This document shows positions 43,058 to 50,492 of a DNA stretch of 53,165 nt, one piece after another. The notes below the pieces were generated by a model. That model ran no database searches. It saw only the letters and a program-made list of their open reading frames with translations, and was not told the origin of the DNA. How positions within the stretch are numbered: position 1 is the first letter of the stretch; each line of letters opens with the position of its first letter. Source of the DNA: Rhodopseudomonas sp. BR0M22 (GTDB lineage Bacteria; Pseudomonadota; Alphaproteobacteria; Rhizobiales; Xanthobacteraceae); contig NZ_QUMK01000037.1 of NCBI RefSeq assembly GCF_010907035.1, forward strand, positions 1 through 53,165, written 5' to 3'. The position numbers and the translations under genes were made by a program.

Positions 43058-43546
43058 TCAGAACGGGGTAATTTCCATCGGCAGCGGCTTGCCGGCCTTG
43101 TGCAGCGCGATCCAGCGGTGCAGTTCGGCGACGTGGCCGCTTTCCTCGGCGACGAACTCTTTCGCCAGCATCTTGATCTCGGGATTGTCGGTGGTGTCGA
43201 GCACGTTCTTGTACCAGTCGAACGCCCCGGTCTCCGCCTCCAGCGCGATCTGTAGCGCCAGGTCGCGGCCGATGAACGGGTCGGTGCCCCAGATCGCCGC
43301 CGCTTCCGGGCTTTCGAGACCCGGCCATTGGAAGTCGCCGGGCTCCATCTGCGGGATGTCGCGGAAGCCGGCGCGTGCCTGCGCGTCCGCCTGATGCATC
43401 CGCGAGTAGTCCGCGAGCTGGCGGAACAGCTTCGAGACTTCCTTGTTGCCGCAACTATCCATCGCGTCGGCGAGCTGGCCGAACCGCAGCGCGGCTTCCT
43501 GCTCCAGCTTGATCGAATGCGCCAGAAACTCTTCGACTGTTTCCAT
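43058..43546 (-). CDS. Ferritin-like (rubrerythrin-type) diiron protein
   Basis: This 162-residue protein starts METVEEFLAHSIKLEQEAAL behind AAGGAGAG. It is a four-helix bundle with candidate iron ligands: glutamate in KLEQEAALRF, histidine in YSRMHQADAQ, glutamate in IALEAETGAFDWY and the ExxH pair in EFVAEESGHVAEL. It lacks the rubredoxin CxxC domain of classical rubrerythrin. It is paralogous to the C-terminal half of the ferredoxin fusion 53 bases upstream. A truncated second copy lies at 40753. A role in iron or peroxide handling is inferred from the fold. Confidence 0.82.
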   Translation of the reverse strand: METVEEFLAHSIKLEQEAALRFGQLADAMDSCGNKEVSKLFRQLADYSRMHQADAQARAGFRDIPQMEPGDFQWPGLESPEAAAIWGTDPFIGRDLALQIALEAETGAFDWYKNVLDTTDNPEIKMLAKEFVAEESGHVAELHRWIALHKAGKPLPMEITPF

Positions 43547-43563
43547 CGTCGTCTCTCCTTGTT

Positions 43564-43590
43564 CGGCCGTCGCCGGAGTGGCGACGGCCG
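43564..43590 (-). other. Intercistronic hairpin between the ferredoxin-fusion and ferritin-like genes
   Basis: The arms cggccgtcgcc (43564-43574) and ggcgacggccg (43580-43590) pair perfectly over 11 bases with a five-base loop. Read on the reverse strand, no T-run follows. Instead the ribosome site of the ferritin-like gene begins. It may stabilise or process the mRNA, or attenuate read-through into the second gene. Confidence 0.6.
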
Positions 43591-43599
43591 TCGCTGTCG

Positions 43600-44508
43600 T
43601 CAGGCGTTCTCCGCAGCCTTGGCGGCGTGCTTGAGCGACCATTCCTCCTGGGTGATCCAGGCCTCGAGAATACGGACGTGTTCGGCCTCTTCGCCGACGA
43701 ACTCCTTGGCCGCCGCGGCGACGTCGCGGGATTTGGTGGTGGCTTCGACCGCGCGATAGAATTCGTAGCCGCGGCGCTCGCCCTGCAGCGCCGCCTTCAA
43801 CGCTCCGAGACGGGTCAGCCCGACGTCCGACGCCCACACCGCGGCGCGTTCCGGCGTCGCATGATCGGGCCAGGCGTAGTCCGGCGGCACGTTCTTGCTG
43901 ACGTCGATCGAACCGGCGCGCGTCTTCACTTCCGCCAGATGCAGCCGCGAGAACTCGGCGAGCTGCGCGAACAGCTTGGCCACCGGCGCATTGCCGGCCT
44001 CGGCCATCGCCTTGGCGAGGTTGTCGTAGTGCAATGCTGCGTCTTCCTCGACCTTGGCCGCGTAGCTGAAGAACTCCGGCAGGGTGTTGATTTCCATCCC
44101 GCCCTTGTAGTGCGCGGCGGCGGGGGTCACCGCCATGCGCTGCGGCTTGGTCTTGTCGCCCTCGAAGCGGACCATGATGTCTTCGTTACGGACGAAGCAC
44201 TGGCAGGCGAGGCGATAGCGCGGCGGGATATCGTTGACTTCGGCGTTGGCGATCTCGTCCTTGGTGATCTTGCCGAGCTGACGGAGGACTTCCTTTTCCT
44301 TCTCGGTCAGCGCCACCGCCGACTTGGCCTTCGGATTGAAATGCTCGACCTGCACCAGGCAGGAGCCGCATTCGCCGTCCTGACAATCGAACGGGATCGG
44401 AATGTTGTGCGATTTTGCAACCGCCAGAATGGTCCCGCGATCGCCCGCCACCGCATAGACGGTGACATCCTTGGCCATGACCGGGGACGAGAAGGTAATA
44501 TTCGCCAC
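43600..44508 (-). CDS. 2Fe-2S ferredoxin fused to a ferritin-like diiron domain
   Basis: This protein has about 302 residues, starting at GTG 44508 six bases behind GGAGAG (an ATG at 44598 is possible but lies before that site). Residues 1-130 are a plant-type ferredoxin: cysteines in PFDCQDGECGSCLVQVEHF, and the fourth in RLACQCFVRNED. Residues 150-300 are a ferritin-like bundle (KVEEDAALHYDNLAKAM, FSRLHLAEVKTRAG, GERRGYEFYRAVEA, EFVGEEAEHVRILEAW) with the expected glutamate and ExxH ligands. An electron carrier and a diiron site are thus joined in one chain, suggesting a self-supplied reductase or peroxidase. It shares an operon with the single-domain paralogue. Confidence 0.85.
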   Translation of the reverse strand: MANITFSSPVMAKDVTVYAVAGDRGTILAVAKSHNIPIPFDCQDGECGSCLVQVEHFNPKAKSAVALTEKEKEVLRQLGKITKDEIANAEVNDIPPRYRLACQCFVRNEDIMVRFEGDKTKPQRMAVTPAAAHYKGGMEINTLPEFFSYAAKVEEDAALHYDNLAKAMAEAGNAPVAKLFAQLAEFSRLHLAEVKTRAGSIDVSKNVPPDYAWPDHATPERAAVWASDVGLTRLGALKAALQGERRGYEFYRAVEATTKSRDVAAAAKEFVGEEAEHVRILEAWITQEEWSLKHAAKAAENA

Positions 44509-44877
44509 GTTGCACTCTCCTGTCGTCAAGTTGCTGATCGACGCCGTGCTGGCGCCCTCCGGCAGCGCCTTGGCAAGATCCAGGCCATCACTGATCATGA
44601 AGTAATTCAGTTAGTTGCGTGGAGATCGGGGCGAGCGGGTCCGACCAAAGGCGGATCGGATTCCCGACACGAATGTACGAACGGCGACAATTCCGGGGCG
44701 CGGAGCAGGACCGGAAGCGACCATCGGTCGCGGCAAACCGGGGCGGAATACCGCCAAAATTACAAAAGTTTAATTCCCTCGCCAGAGCGCCGTAAGGCTG
44801 CAGGGCCCATCTTCCGAAGCAATGGTGCTGATCGGTTTCGCACCTTCGGTTTCAACTGGTCTTCGGAGATTTTCTCA
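44509..44877. promoter_or_regulatory. Divergent intergenic region between ferredoxin-fusion and degP
   Basis: These 369 bases separate two divergent genes and should hold both promoters. An AT-rich stretch (aaaattacaaaagtttaatt, near 44755-44775) stands out about 110 bases before the degP start. I see no convincing FNR, sigma-54 or RpoH consensus, and no gene. Confidence 0.4.
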
Positions 44878-46449
44878 ATGCATGATCGTCGCCCCGTTCC
44901 GTCCTCGCAGTCTTCGCACCGGCCGCTCGCCAGGTCGTTGCTGTCGGCGCGCAAATTCGCGCTGATGGCCTCGGTGGTCGCCGGTCTGGGGGCAGGGGCT
45001 TACGGACTGGGTCATGGCAACGGTTCGTTCGATCTGATTGCAACGCCGGCGCACGCCCAGCAGGTCGGCGCCAAAGTTCAGCCGTCGCAACAGCCGGTCG
45101 GCTTTGCCGACATCGTCGACAAGGTGAAGCCGTCGGTGATTTCGGTGAAGGTCAACATCGCCGACAAGATGGCGAAGAACGACGATCGCGAAGACTTCTC
45201 GTTTCCGCCCGGCTCGCCGATGGAACGGTTCTTCCGCCGGTTCGGCGGCGAGATGCCGCCCGGCCTGCGCGGCCATCGCGGCGGCGGCATGATCACCGGC
45301 CAGGGCTCGGGCTTCTTCATCTCGGCCGACGGCTACGCGGTGACCAACAACCACGTCGTGGAAGGCGCCGACAAGGTCGAAGTCACGACCGACGACGGCA
45401 AGACTCACAAGGCCAAGGTCATCGGCACCGATCCGCGTACCGATCTGGCGCTGATCAAGGTCGAGGGCGGGTCGAATTTCCCCTACGCCAAGCTCGCCGA
45501 GGGCAAGCCCCGGATCGGTGACTGGGTGCTCGCGGTCGGCAATCCGTTCGGCCTCGGCGGCACCGTCACCGCCGGCATCGTCTCGGCGATGGGCCGCGAC
45601 ATCGGCAACGGGCCTTACGACGATTTCATTCAGATCGACGCGCCGGTGAACAAGGGCAATTCCGGCGGCCCGGCGTTCAATACCAACGGCGAAGTCGTCG
45701 GCGTCAACACCGCGATCTACTCGCCCTCGGGCGGCAGCATCGGCATCGCGTTCTCGATCCCGGCCAACACCGTCCAGGCGGTGGTCGAGCAGCTCAAGGA
45801 CAAGGGCTCGGTCAGCCGCGGCTGGATCGGCGTGCAGGTGCAGCCGGTGACGCCGGAGATCGCCGACAGCCTCGGCCTGAAGACGGCGGAAGGCGCGCTG
45901 GTCGCCGAGCCGCAGTCGAACGGCCCCGCAGCCAAGGCCGGAATCGAATCCGGCGACGTGATCACGGCCGTCGACGGCACCCCGGTGAAGGACGCAAGGG
46001 AATTGGCACGCACCATCGGCGCGTTCGCGCCGGGGCATTCGGTCAAGCTCACCGTATTCCACAAGGGCAAGGACCGCGAACTGACGCTGACGCTCGGTGA
46101 GTTGCCGAACAAGATCGAGGCCAGCAACTCCGATCGCGGCGACAGCGGCTCCAGCCAGGGGCTCGACCTGCCGAAGCTCGGCCTGACGCTGGCGCCCGCC
46201 GGTTCGGTCGCCGGTGCCGGCAAGGAAGGCGTCGTGGTGACCGACGTCGACCCGAAGAGCGCCGCCGCCGATCGCGGCTTCAAGGAGGGTGACGTGATCC
46301 TCGAAGTCGCCGGCAAGAACGTGTCGAACCCGGGTGATGTTCGCGACGCGCTCGCGTCGGCCAAGAAGGACAGCAAGAACAGCGTGCTGATGCGGGTTCG
46401 CAGCGGCGGATCGTCTCGCTTCGTTGCGGTTCCGATCGCCAAGGGCTGA
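44878..46449 (+). CDS. degP: DegP/HtrA family periplasmic serine endoprotease
   Basis: This 523-residue protein has an N-terminal export signal (FALMASVVAGLGAGAYGLGH, with a likely cleavage after PAHA). The trypsin-like domain carries His159 in VTNNHVVEGA, Asp189 in RTDLALIKVE and Ser262 in VNKGNSGGPAFN. Two PDZ domains follow (GWIGVQVQPVTPEIADSLGL; KEGVVVTDVDPKSAAADRGF). DegP degrades or refolds misfolded periplasmic proteins. The start at 44878 is chosen because the long upstream open frame is not protein-like. A response regulator follows after 235 bases. Confidence 0.95.
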   Translation: MHDRRPVPSSQSSHRPLARSLLSARKFALMASVVAGLGAGAYGLGHGNGSFDLIATPAHAQQVGAKVQPSQQPVGFADIVDKVKPSVISVKVNIADKMAKNDDREDFSFPPGSPMERFFRRFGGEMPPGLRGHRGGGMITGQGSGFFISADGYAVTNNHVVEGADKVEVTTDDGKTHKAKVIGTDPRTDLALIKVEGGSNFPYAKLAEGKPRIGDWVLAVGNPFGLGGTVTAGIVSAMGRDIGNGPYDDFIQIDAPVNKGNSGGPAFNTNGEVVGVNTAIYSPSGGSIGIAFSIPANTVQAVVEQLKDKGSVSRGWIGVQVQPVTPEIADSLGLKTAEGALVAEPQSNGPAAKAGIESGDVITAVDGTPVKDARELARTIGAFAPGHSVKLTVFHKGKDRELTLTLGELPNKIEASNSDRGDSGSSQGLDLPKLGLTLAPAGSVAGAGKEGVVVTDVDPKSAAADRGFKEGDVILEVAGKNVSNPGDVRDALASAKKDSKNSVLMRVRSGGSSRFVAVPIAKG

Positions 46450-46684
46450 TCGGCGCAGCGATGACGACAGCAATGGAGAGTGTCGCCGGCAATCGTCGCC
46501 CCCAGCCGACGGCTCTGTCCCGGGGACGGGCCTTAACCCGCTCGTCCCCACCTTACACCTTCCGCTAGGAGTTCAGCCCCCCTCCGTCGGAAGGCTCAGG
46601 CGGGCGGTGGAGTCCCCCAGCTCCATCGCCCGTTCCTGTCCCGGGGGTGTTCGTGCCGCCTTGCAAGGAGGCTGAAGCCGCGTC

Positions 46685-47410
46685 ATGTTGCAGCAGAGCC
46701 CGCAGAGTTTGAGCAAGTCCGACAGCAATATGCGTCTGTTGATCATCGAGGACGACCGCGAATCCGCCGACTATCTGGTCAAGGCATTTCGCGAGGTCGG
46801 CCACGTCGCCGATCTGGCCGGCGACGGCGAAGAGGGACTGGCGCTGGCGGAGAGTGGCGATTACGACGTCCTCGTGGTCGACCGGATGCTGCCGAAGCGC
46901 GACGGCCTGTCGGTGATCGGAAGCCTGCGTGACAAGGGCAACCGCACGCCGGTGCTGATCCTGTCGGCGCTCGGCCAGGTCGATGACCGGATCAAGGGGC
47001 TACGCGCCGGCGGCGACGATTATCTGCCGAAGCCTTACGCCTTCGCCGAACTGCTGGCGCGCGTCGAGGTGCTGTCGCGGCGTCATGGCGGACCGGCCGA
47101 GGAGACCAGCTACCGCGTCGGCGATCTGGAACTCGACCGGCTGTCGCATCGCGTCACGCGCGGCAGCGAGGAGCTGACGCTGCAGCCGCGCGAGTTCAGG
47201 CTGCTCGAATATCTGATGAAGCACGCCGGCCAGGTGGTGACCCGCACCATGCTGCTGGAGAACGTCTGGGATTATCACTTCGATCCGCAGACCAACGTCA
47301 TCGACGTGCACATCTCGCGGCTGCGCTCGAAGATCGACAAAGGGTTCGACCGGCCGCTGCTGCACACCATTCGCGGTGCGGGCTACATGATCAGAGACGG
47401 GCTGCGCTGA
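46685..47410 (+). CDS. OmpR-type response regulator downstream of degP
   Basis: This 241-residue protein starts at the ATG behind AAGGAGG; MRLLIIEDD at 46730 is an alternative. The receiver has acidic IIEDDRES, the phospho-aspartate in VLVVDRMLPKRDGL, and the lysine in YLPKPYAF. The winged helix shows LQPREFRLLEYLMKHAGQVV, NVIDVHISRLRSKID and TIRGAGYMI. Its likely kinase is encoded at 49044, beyond a chemoreceptor gene. The preceding 235 bases contain only an imperfect hairpin near 46522-46549 and no gene. Confidence 0.92.
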   Translation: MLQQSPQSLSKSDSNMRLLIIEDDRESADYLVKAFREVGHVADLAGDGEEGLALAESGDYDVLVVDRMLPKRDGLSVIGSLRDKGNRTPVLILSALGQVDDRIKGLRAGGDDYLPKPYAFAELLARVEVLSRRHGGPAEETSYRVGDLELDRLSHRVTRGSEELTLQPREFRLLEYLMKHAGQVVTRTMLLENVWDYHFDPQTNVIDVHISRLRSKIDKGFDRPLLHTIRGAGYMIRDGLR

Positions 47411-47528
47411 CCGCGGCCGGGCCGGTTCCATCTCGCCTCCAGGTATCTAGATGGGGCGGAGCCATCGTTTCTTAATTTTCATATGCGAGCGTCCCTCCAA
47501 CACGACACACGAGGGATGTGAACGCCGC

Positions 47529-48815
47529 ATGTTTACGGGACGCCAGAAGAAGCAGGAACTGATTCAGAAGGCCGAATGGCTCGACACGCTGTCGCTGCAT
47601 TGCGGCATCGGGCTGTGGGACGCGATCCTCTACGAAGGCGATGCGATGCATCCCAAGGCGCGCTGGACCTGGTCGTCCGAGTTTCGCCGGCTGTGCGGCT
47701 ACAGCTCCGAGGCCGAATTTCCCAACGTCGTTCAATCCTGGTCGGATCGGCTGCATCCCGACGATGTGGCCCCGACCTTCGCGGCCTTCACCCAGACCTG
47801 CCAGACCGGCGTCGGCTACGACGTCAAGTATCGCCTCAAGGTCAAGGACGGCAGCTATCGCTGGTTCCGCGCCACCGGCGGCGTCGTGCTCGACGAAAAC
47901 CGCAAGCCGCGGCGCGCCTGCGGTTCGCTGGTCGACATCGACGATCTGATGAAGGCGGAAGTCCAGAAGCGCGACCAGATTCACGGGCTCGCCAGCGACT
48001 TCGAAAGCGCCATCGGCAAGATCGTCAGGACGGTGTCGTCGGCCTCCGCCGAGCTCGAAACTTCGGCGCGGCAGCTGGCGGTCACCGCCGACACCTCGCA
48101 GAACCTCGCTAGCCACGTCGCAGCGGCTTCCGAAGAAGCGACCAGCAACGTGCAATCGGTGGCCAGCGCGACCGATCAGTTGTCGTCCTCGATCCGTGAG
48201 ATCAGCCAGCAGGTTCAGGAATCGGCCCGGATCGCCGGCGATGCCGTCGGCCAGGCGCGCAACACCACCGATCGCGTCAGCGAATTGTCGATGGCGGCGA
48301 CGCGGATCGGCGATGTCGTCGAACTGATCAATTCCATCGCGGGGCAGACCAATCTTTTGGCGCTGAATGCCACCATCGAGGCCGCCCGCGCCGGTGAAGC
48401 CGGCCGCGGCTTCTCGGTCGTCGCCGCCGAAGTGAAGGCGCTCGCGGAGCAGACCGCGAAGGCCACCGGCGAGATCGGTCAGCAGATCAGCCGGATCCAA
48501 TCGGCGACACAGGAATCGGTCGGCGCGATCCGCGAGATCAGCGGCACCATCGAAAAGCTGTCGGAGATCTCGGCGCACATCGCCTCCGCGGTCGAAGAGC
48601 AGGGCGCCGCGACGCAAGAGATCTCGCGCAACATTCAGCAGACCGCGCAGGGCACCGAGCGCGTCTCCGCCACCATTCTGGACGTCAAGCGCGGCGCGGT
48701 CGAAACCGGATCGTCGTCCTCGCAATTGCTGTCGTCCGCGCAGTCGCTGTCGCAGGAAAGCGGCCGGCTCGAGGACGAAGTGAGCCGCTTCCTGCGCACC
48801 GTGCGCGCTTCGTAA
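47529..48815 (+). CDS. Soluble PAS-domain chemoreceptor (MCP)
   Basis: This 428-residue protein has no membrane helix. Residues 15-135 form a PAS_3-type sensor ([57 protein letters not shown]). The MCP signalling domain follows, with hairpin tip [20 protein letters not shown] and [21 protein letters not shown] cytosolic signal, perhaps redox or metabolic, would be passed to CheA/CheW. The start is MFTGRQKKQ at 47529. It stands between a response regulator and its kinase and is closed by a strong terminator. Confidence 0.93.
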   Translation: MFTGRQKKQELIQKAEWLDTLSLHCGIGLWDAILYEGDAMHPKARWTWSSEFRRLCGYSSEAEFPNVVQSWSDRLHPDDVAPTFAAFTQTCQTGVGYDVKYRLKVKDGSYRWFRATGGVVLDENRKPRRACGSLVDIDDLMKAEVQKRDQIHGLASDFESAIGKIVRTVSSASAELETSARQLAVTADTSQNLASHVAAASEEATSNVQSVASATDQLSSSIREISQQVQESARIAGDAVGQARNTTDRVSELSMAATRIGDVVELINSIAGQTNLLALNATIEAARAGEAGRGFSVVAAEVKALAEQTAKATGEIGQQISRIQSATQESVGAIREISGTIEKLSEISAHIASAVEEQGAATQEISRNIQQTAQGTERVSATILDVKRGAVETGSSSSQLLSSAQSLSQESGRLEDEVSRFLRTVRAS

Positions 48816-48873
48816 GCGCACGGCCGTATCGGCTCGCAGCACCAGATGCGGTGCTGCGCCAGCGATTACTCGC

Positions 48874-48917
48874 ACCGGGGCGCCGCCTTGCAAAGGGCGG
48901 CGCCCCGGTCTTTGTTT
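48874..48917 (+). terminator. Strong rho-independent terminator after chemoreceptor
   Basis: The stem accggggcgccgcc (48874-48887) pairs perfectly over 14 bases with ggcggcgccccggt (48896-48909) and is followed by CTTTGTTT. It ends transcription of the chemoreceptor gene and separates it from the downstream kinase, which therefore needs its own promoter within 48918-49043. Confidence 0.9.
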
Positions 48918-49043
48918 GAGAGATGCGTACTGATCCGCAGTGTCGTTCCTTGAACGATTTGTCACTTTGGATTCAGGCCCGAAGTGTCTAATTTGCCGGG
49001 ATGAAACCCCTTCAACAGCATCGCCGCCGCCGGGACGTGATCC

Positions 49044-50492
49044 GTGACCGCGTTCGGTAAACTGATCCGAACCACCGCGTTTCGGCTGACGCTGGTCTAT
49101 CTGTTTCTGTTCGGTCTGTTCGCGGCCTCGCTGGTGGCGTATTTCGCCTGGACCACGCGCAAGCTGATCACCGATCAGATCACCACCACGGTCGACGCCG
49201 AAATCGCCGAGATCAACGACATCTACGGCCGCCGCGGTTTGCGCGGCGTGGTGTTCACGATCGAGAACCGCGCGCTGCGGCCCGGGGCCAATCTCTATCT
49301 CGTCACCACGCCGGCCGGGCAGGCGGTCGCGGGCAATGTCGGCGCGCTGGCACCGGGGGTGATGAGCAAGCTCGGTTGGAGCGAGACGTTCTATCGGCGG
49401 CTCGACGACCAGGAACGATCCAATCACCGCGCGCTGGTTCACGTGACCGAACTGTCCAGCGGCTTTCGCCTCCTGGTTGGCCGCGATCTGGAAGAGCGGC
49501 GGCGGCTCAACAAGGTGGTGCGCTCGGCGGCGCAATGGTCGGTGCTGATCGTCGTCGTGCTCGGCCTCGGCGGCGGCGTATACGCCGCGCGGCGCGTGCT
49601 GCGGCGGATCGATGCGATGACCGGCACGACGCAGCGGATCATGGCCGGCGATCTGTCGGGGCGGCTGCCGGTCGGCCGCAGCGGCGACGAACTCGATCGC
49701 CTGGCTGAAAATCTCAACGCGATGCTGGAGCGGATCGAAGCCCTGATGTCGGGGATGAAGGAAGTCTCCGACAACATCGCGCACGATCTGAAGACGCCGC
49801 TGACGCGGCTGCGCAACCGCGCCGAGGAGGCGCTGGCGGGCGCCTCGAGCGAGACCGACTATCGGGTCGCGCTGGAGCGCACGATCGAAGAATCCGACGG
49901 TCTGATCCGCACCTTCAACGCGCTGTTGATGATCGCCCGTGCCGAAGCCGGCTACGCCAGCGGCGACATGAGCGACTTCGATGCCGCCGAAATCGCGCGC
50001 GACATCCACGAATTGTACGAGCCGCTCGCCGAGGACAACGCGCTCAGCCTGCAGGTCGAAGCGGTGGCGGCGCCGGTGCGCGGCAATCGGGAGTTGATCA
50101 GCCAGGCGCTCGCCAATCTGGTCGAGAACGCGATCAAATACGGCAAGCCGCAATCGCCCGCCGACGGTGACGCGGACGCCGCCGCGGCCATCGTGCGGAT
50201 CGAAGCGCGGCGCGACGGCGACCAGGTGCTGCTCAGCGTCACCGACCACGGCATCGGTATTCCGGAGGCGGACCGCAAGCACGCGATCGAGCGGTTCGTG
50301 CGGCTCGAGGCCAGCCGCACGTTGCCGGGCTCCGGGCTCGGCCTCAGCCTCGCCTCGGCGGTGGCGCGGCTGCACGGCGGCGAGCTGCGACTTGCCGACG
50401 CGGACCCCGGATTGCGTGCCACGCTTGCAATTCCGGCCCGCACGGGCGAAGGACAGGCCTCCGCAACGACTCTCGAACCGGCGCCGGCATGA
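49044..50492 (+). CDS. Membrane histidine kinase (HAMP, HisKA)
   Basis: This 482-residue kinase has a GTG start. Two membrane spans (LVYLFLFGLFAASLVAYFAW and WSVLIVVVLGLGGGVYAA) flank a periplasmic sensor of about 130 residues. Then come HAMP (RRIDAMTGTTQRIMAGDLSG), H-box VSDNIAHDLKTPLTRLRNRA, N-box LANLVENAIKYGKP, and G-boxes VTDHGIGIPEADR and GSGLGLSLASAVARL. It most likely phosphorylates the OmpR-type regulator at 46685. Its stop overlaps the glnE start (ATGA), so kinase and GlnE are translationally coupled. Confidence 0.93.
   Translation: MTAFGKLIRTTAFRLTLVYLFLFGLFAASLVAYFAWTTRKLITDQITTTVDAEIAEINDIYGRRGLRGVVFTIENRALRPGANLYLVTTPAGQAVAGNVGALAPGVMSKLGWSETFYRRLDDQERSNHRALVHVTELSSGFRLLVGRDLEERRRLNKVVRSAAQWSVLIVVVLGLGGGVYAARRVLRRIDAMTGTTQRIMAGDLSGRLPVGRSGDELDRLAENLNAMLERIEALMSGMKEVSDNIAHDLKTPLTRLRNRAEEALAGASSETDYRVALERTIEESDGLIRTFNALLMIARAEAGYASGDMSDFDAAEIARDIHELYEPLAEDNALSLQVEAVAAPVRGNRELISQALANLVENAIKYGKPQSPADGDADAAAAIVRIEARRDGDQVLLSVTDHGIGIPEADRKHAIERFVRLEASRTLPGSGLGLSLASAVARLHGGELRLADADPGLRATLAIPARTGEGQASATTLEPAPA

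Noticed and set aside
46522-46549. Terminator after degP
   Set aside because: GGGGACGGG and CCCGctcGTCCCC pair imperfectly and no T-run follows, so it is noted only as a weak hairpin.
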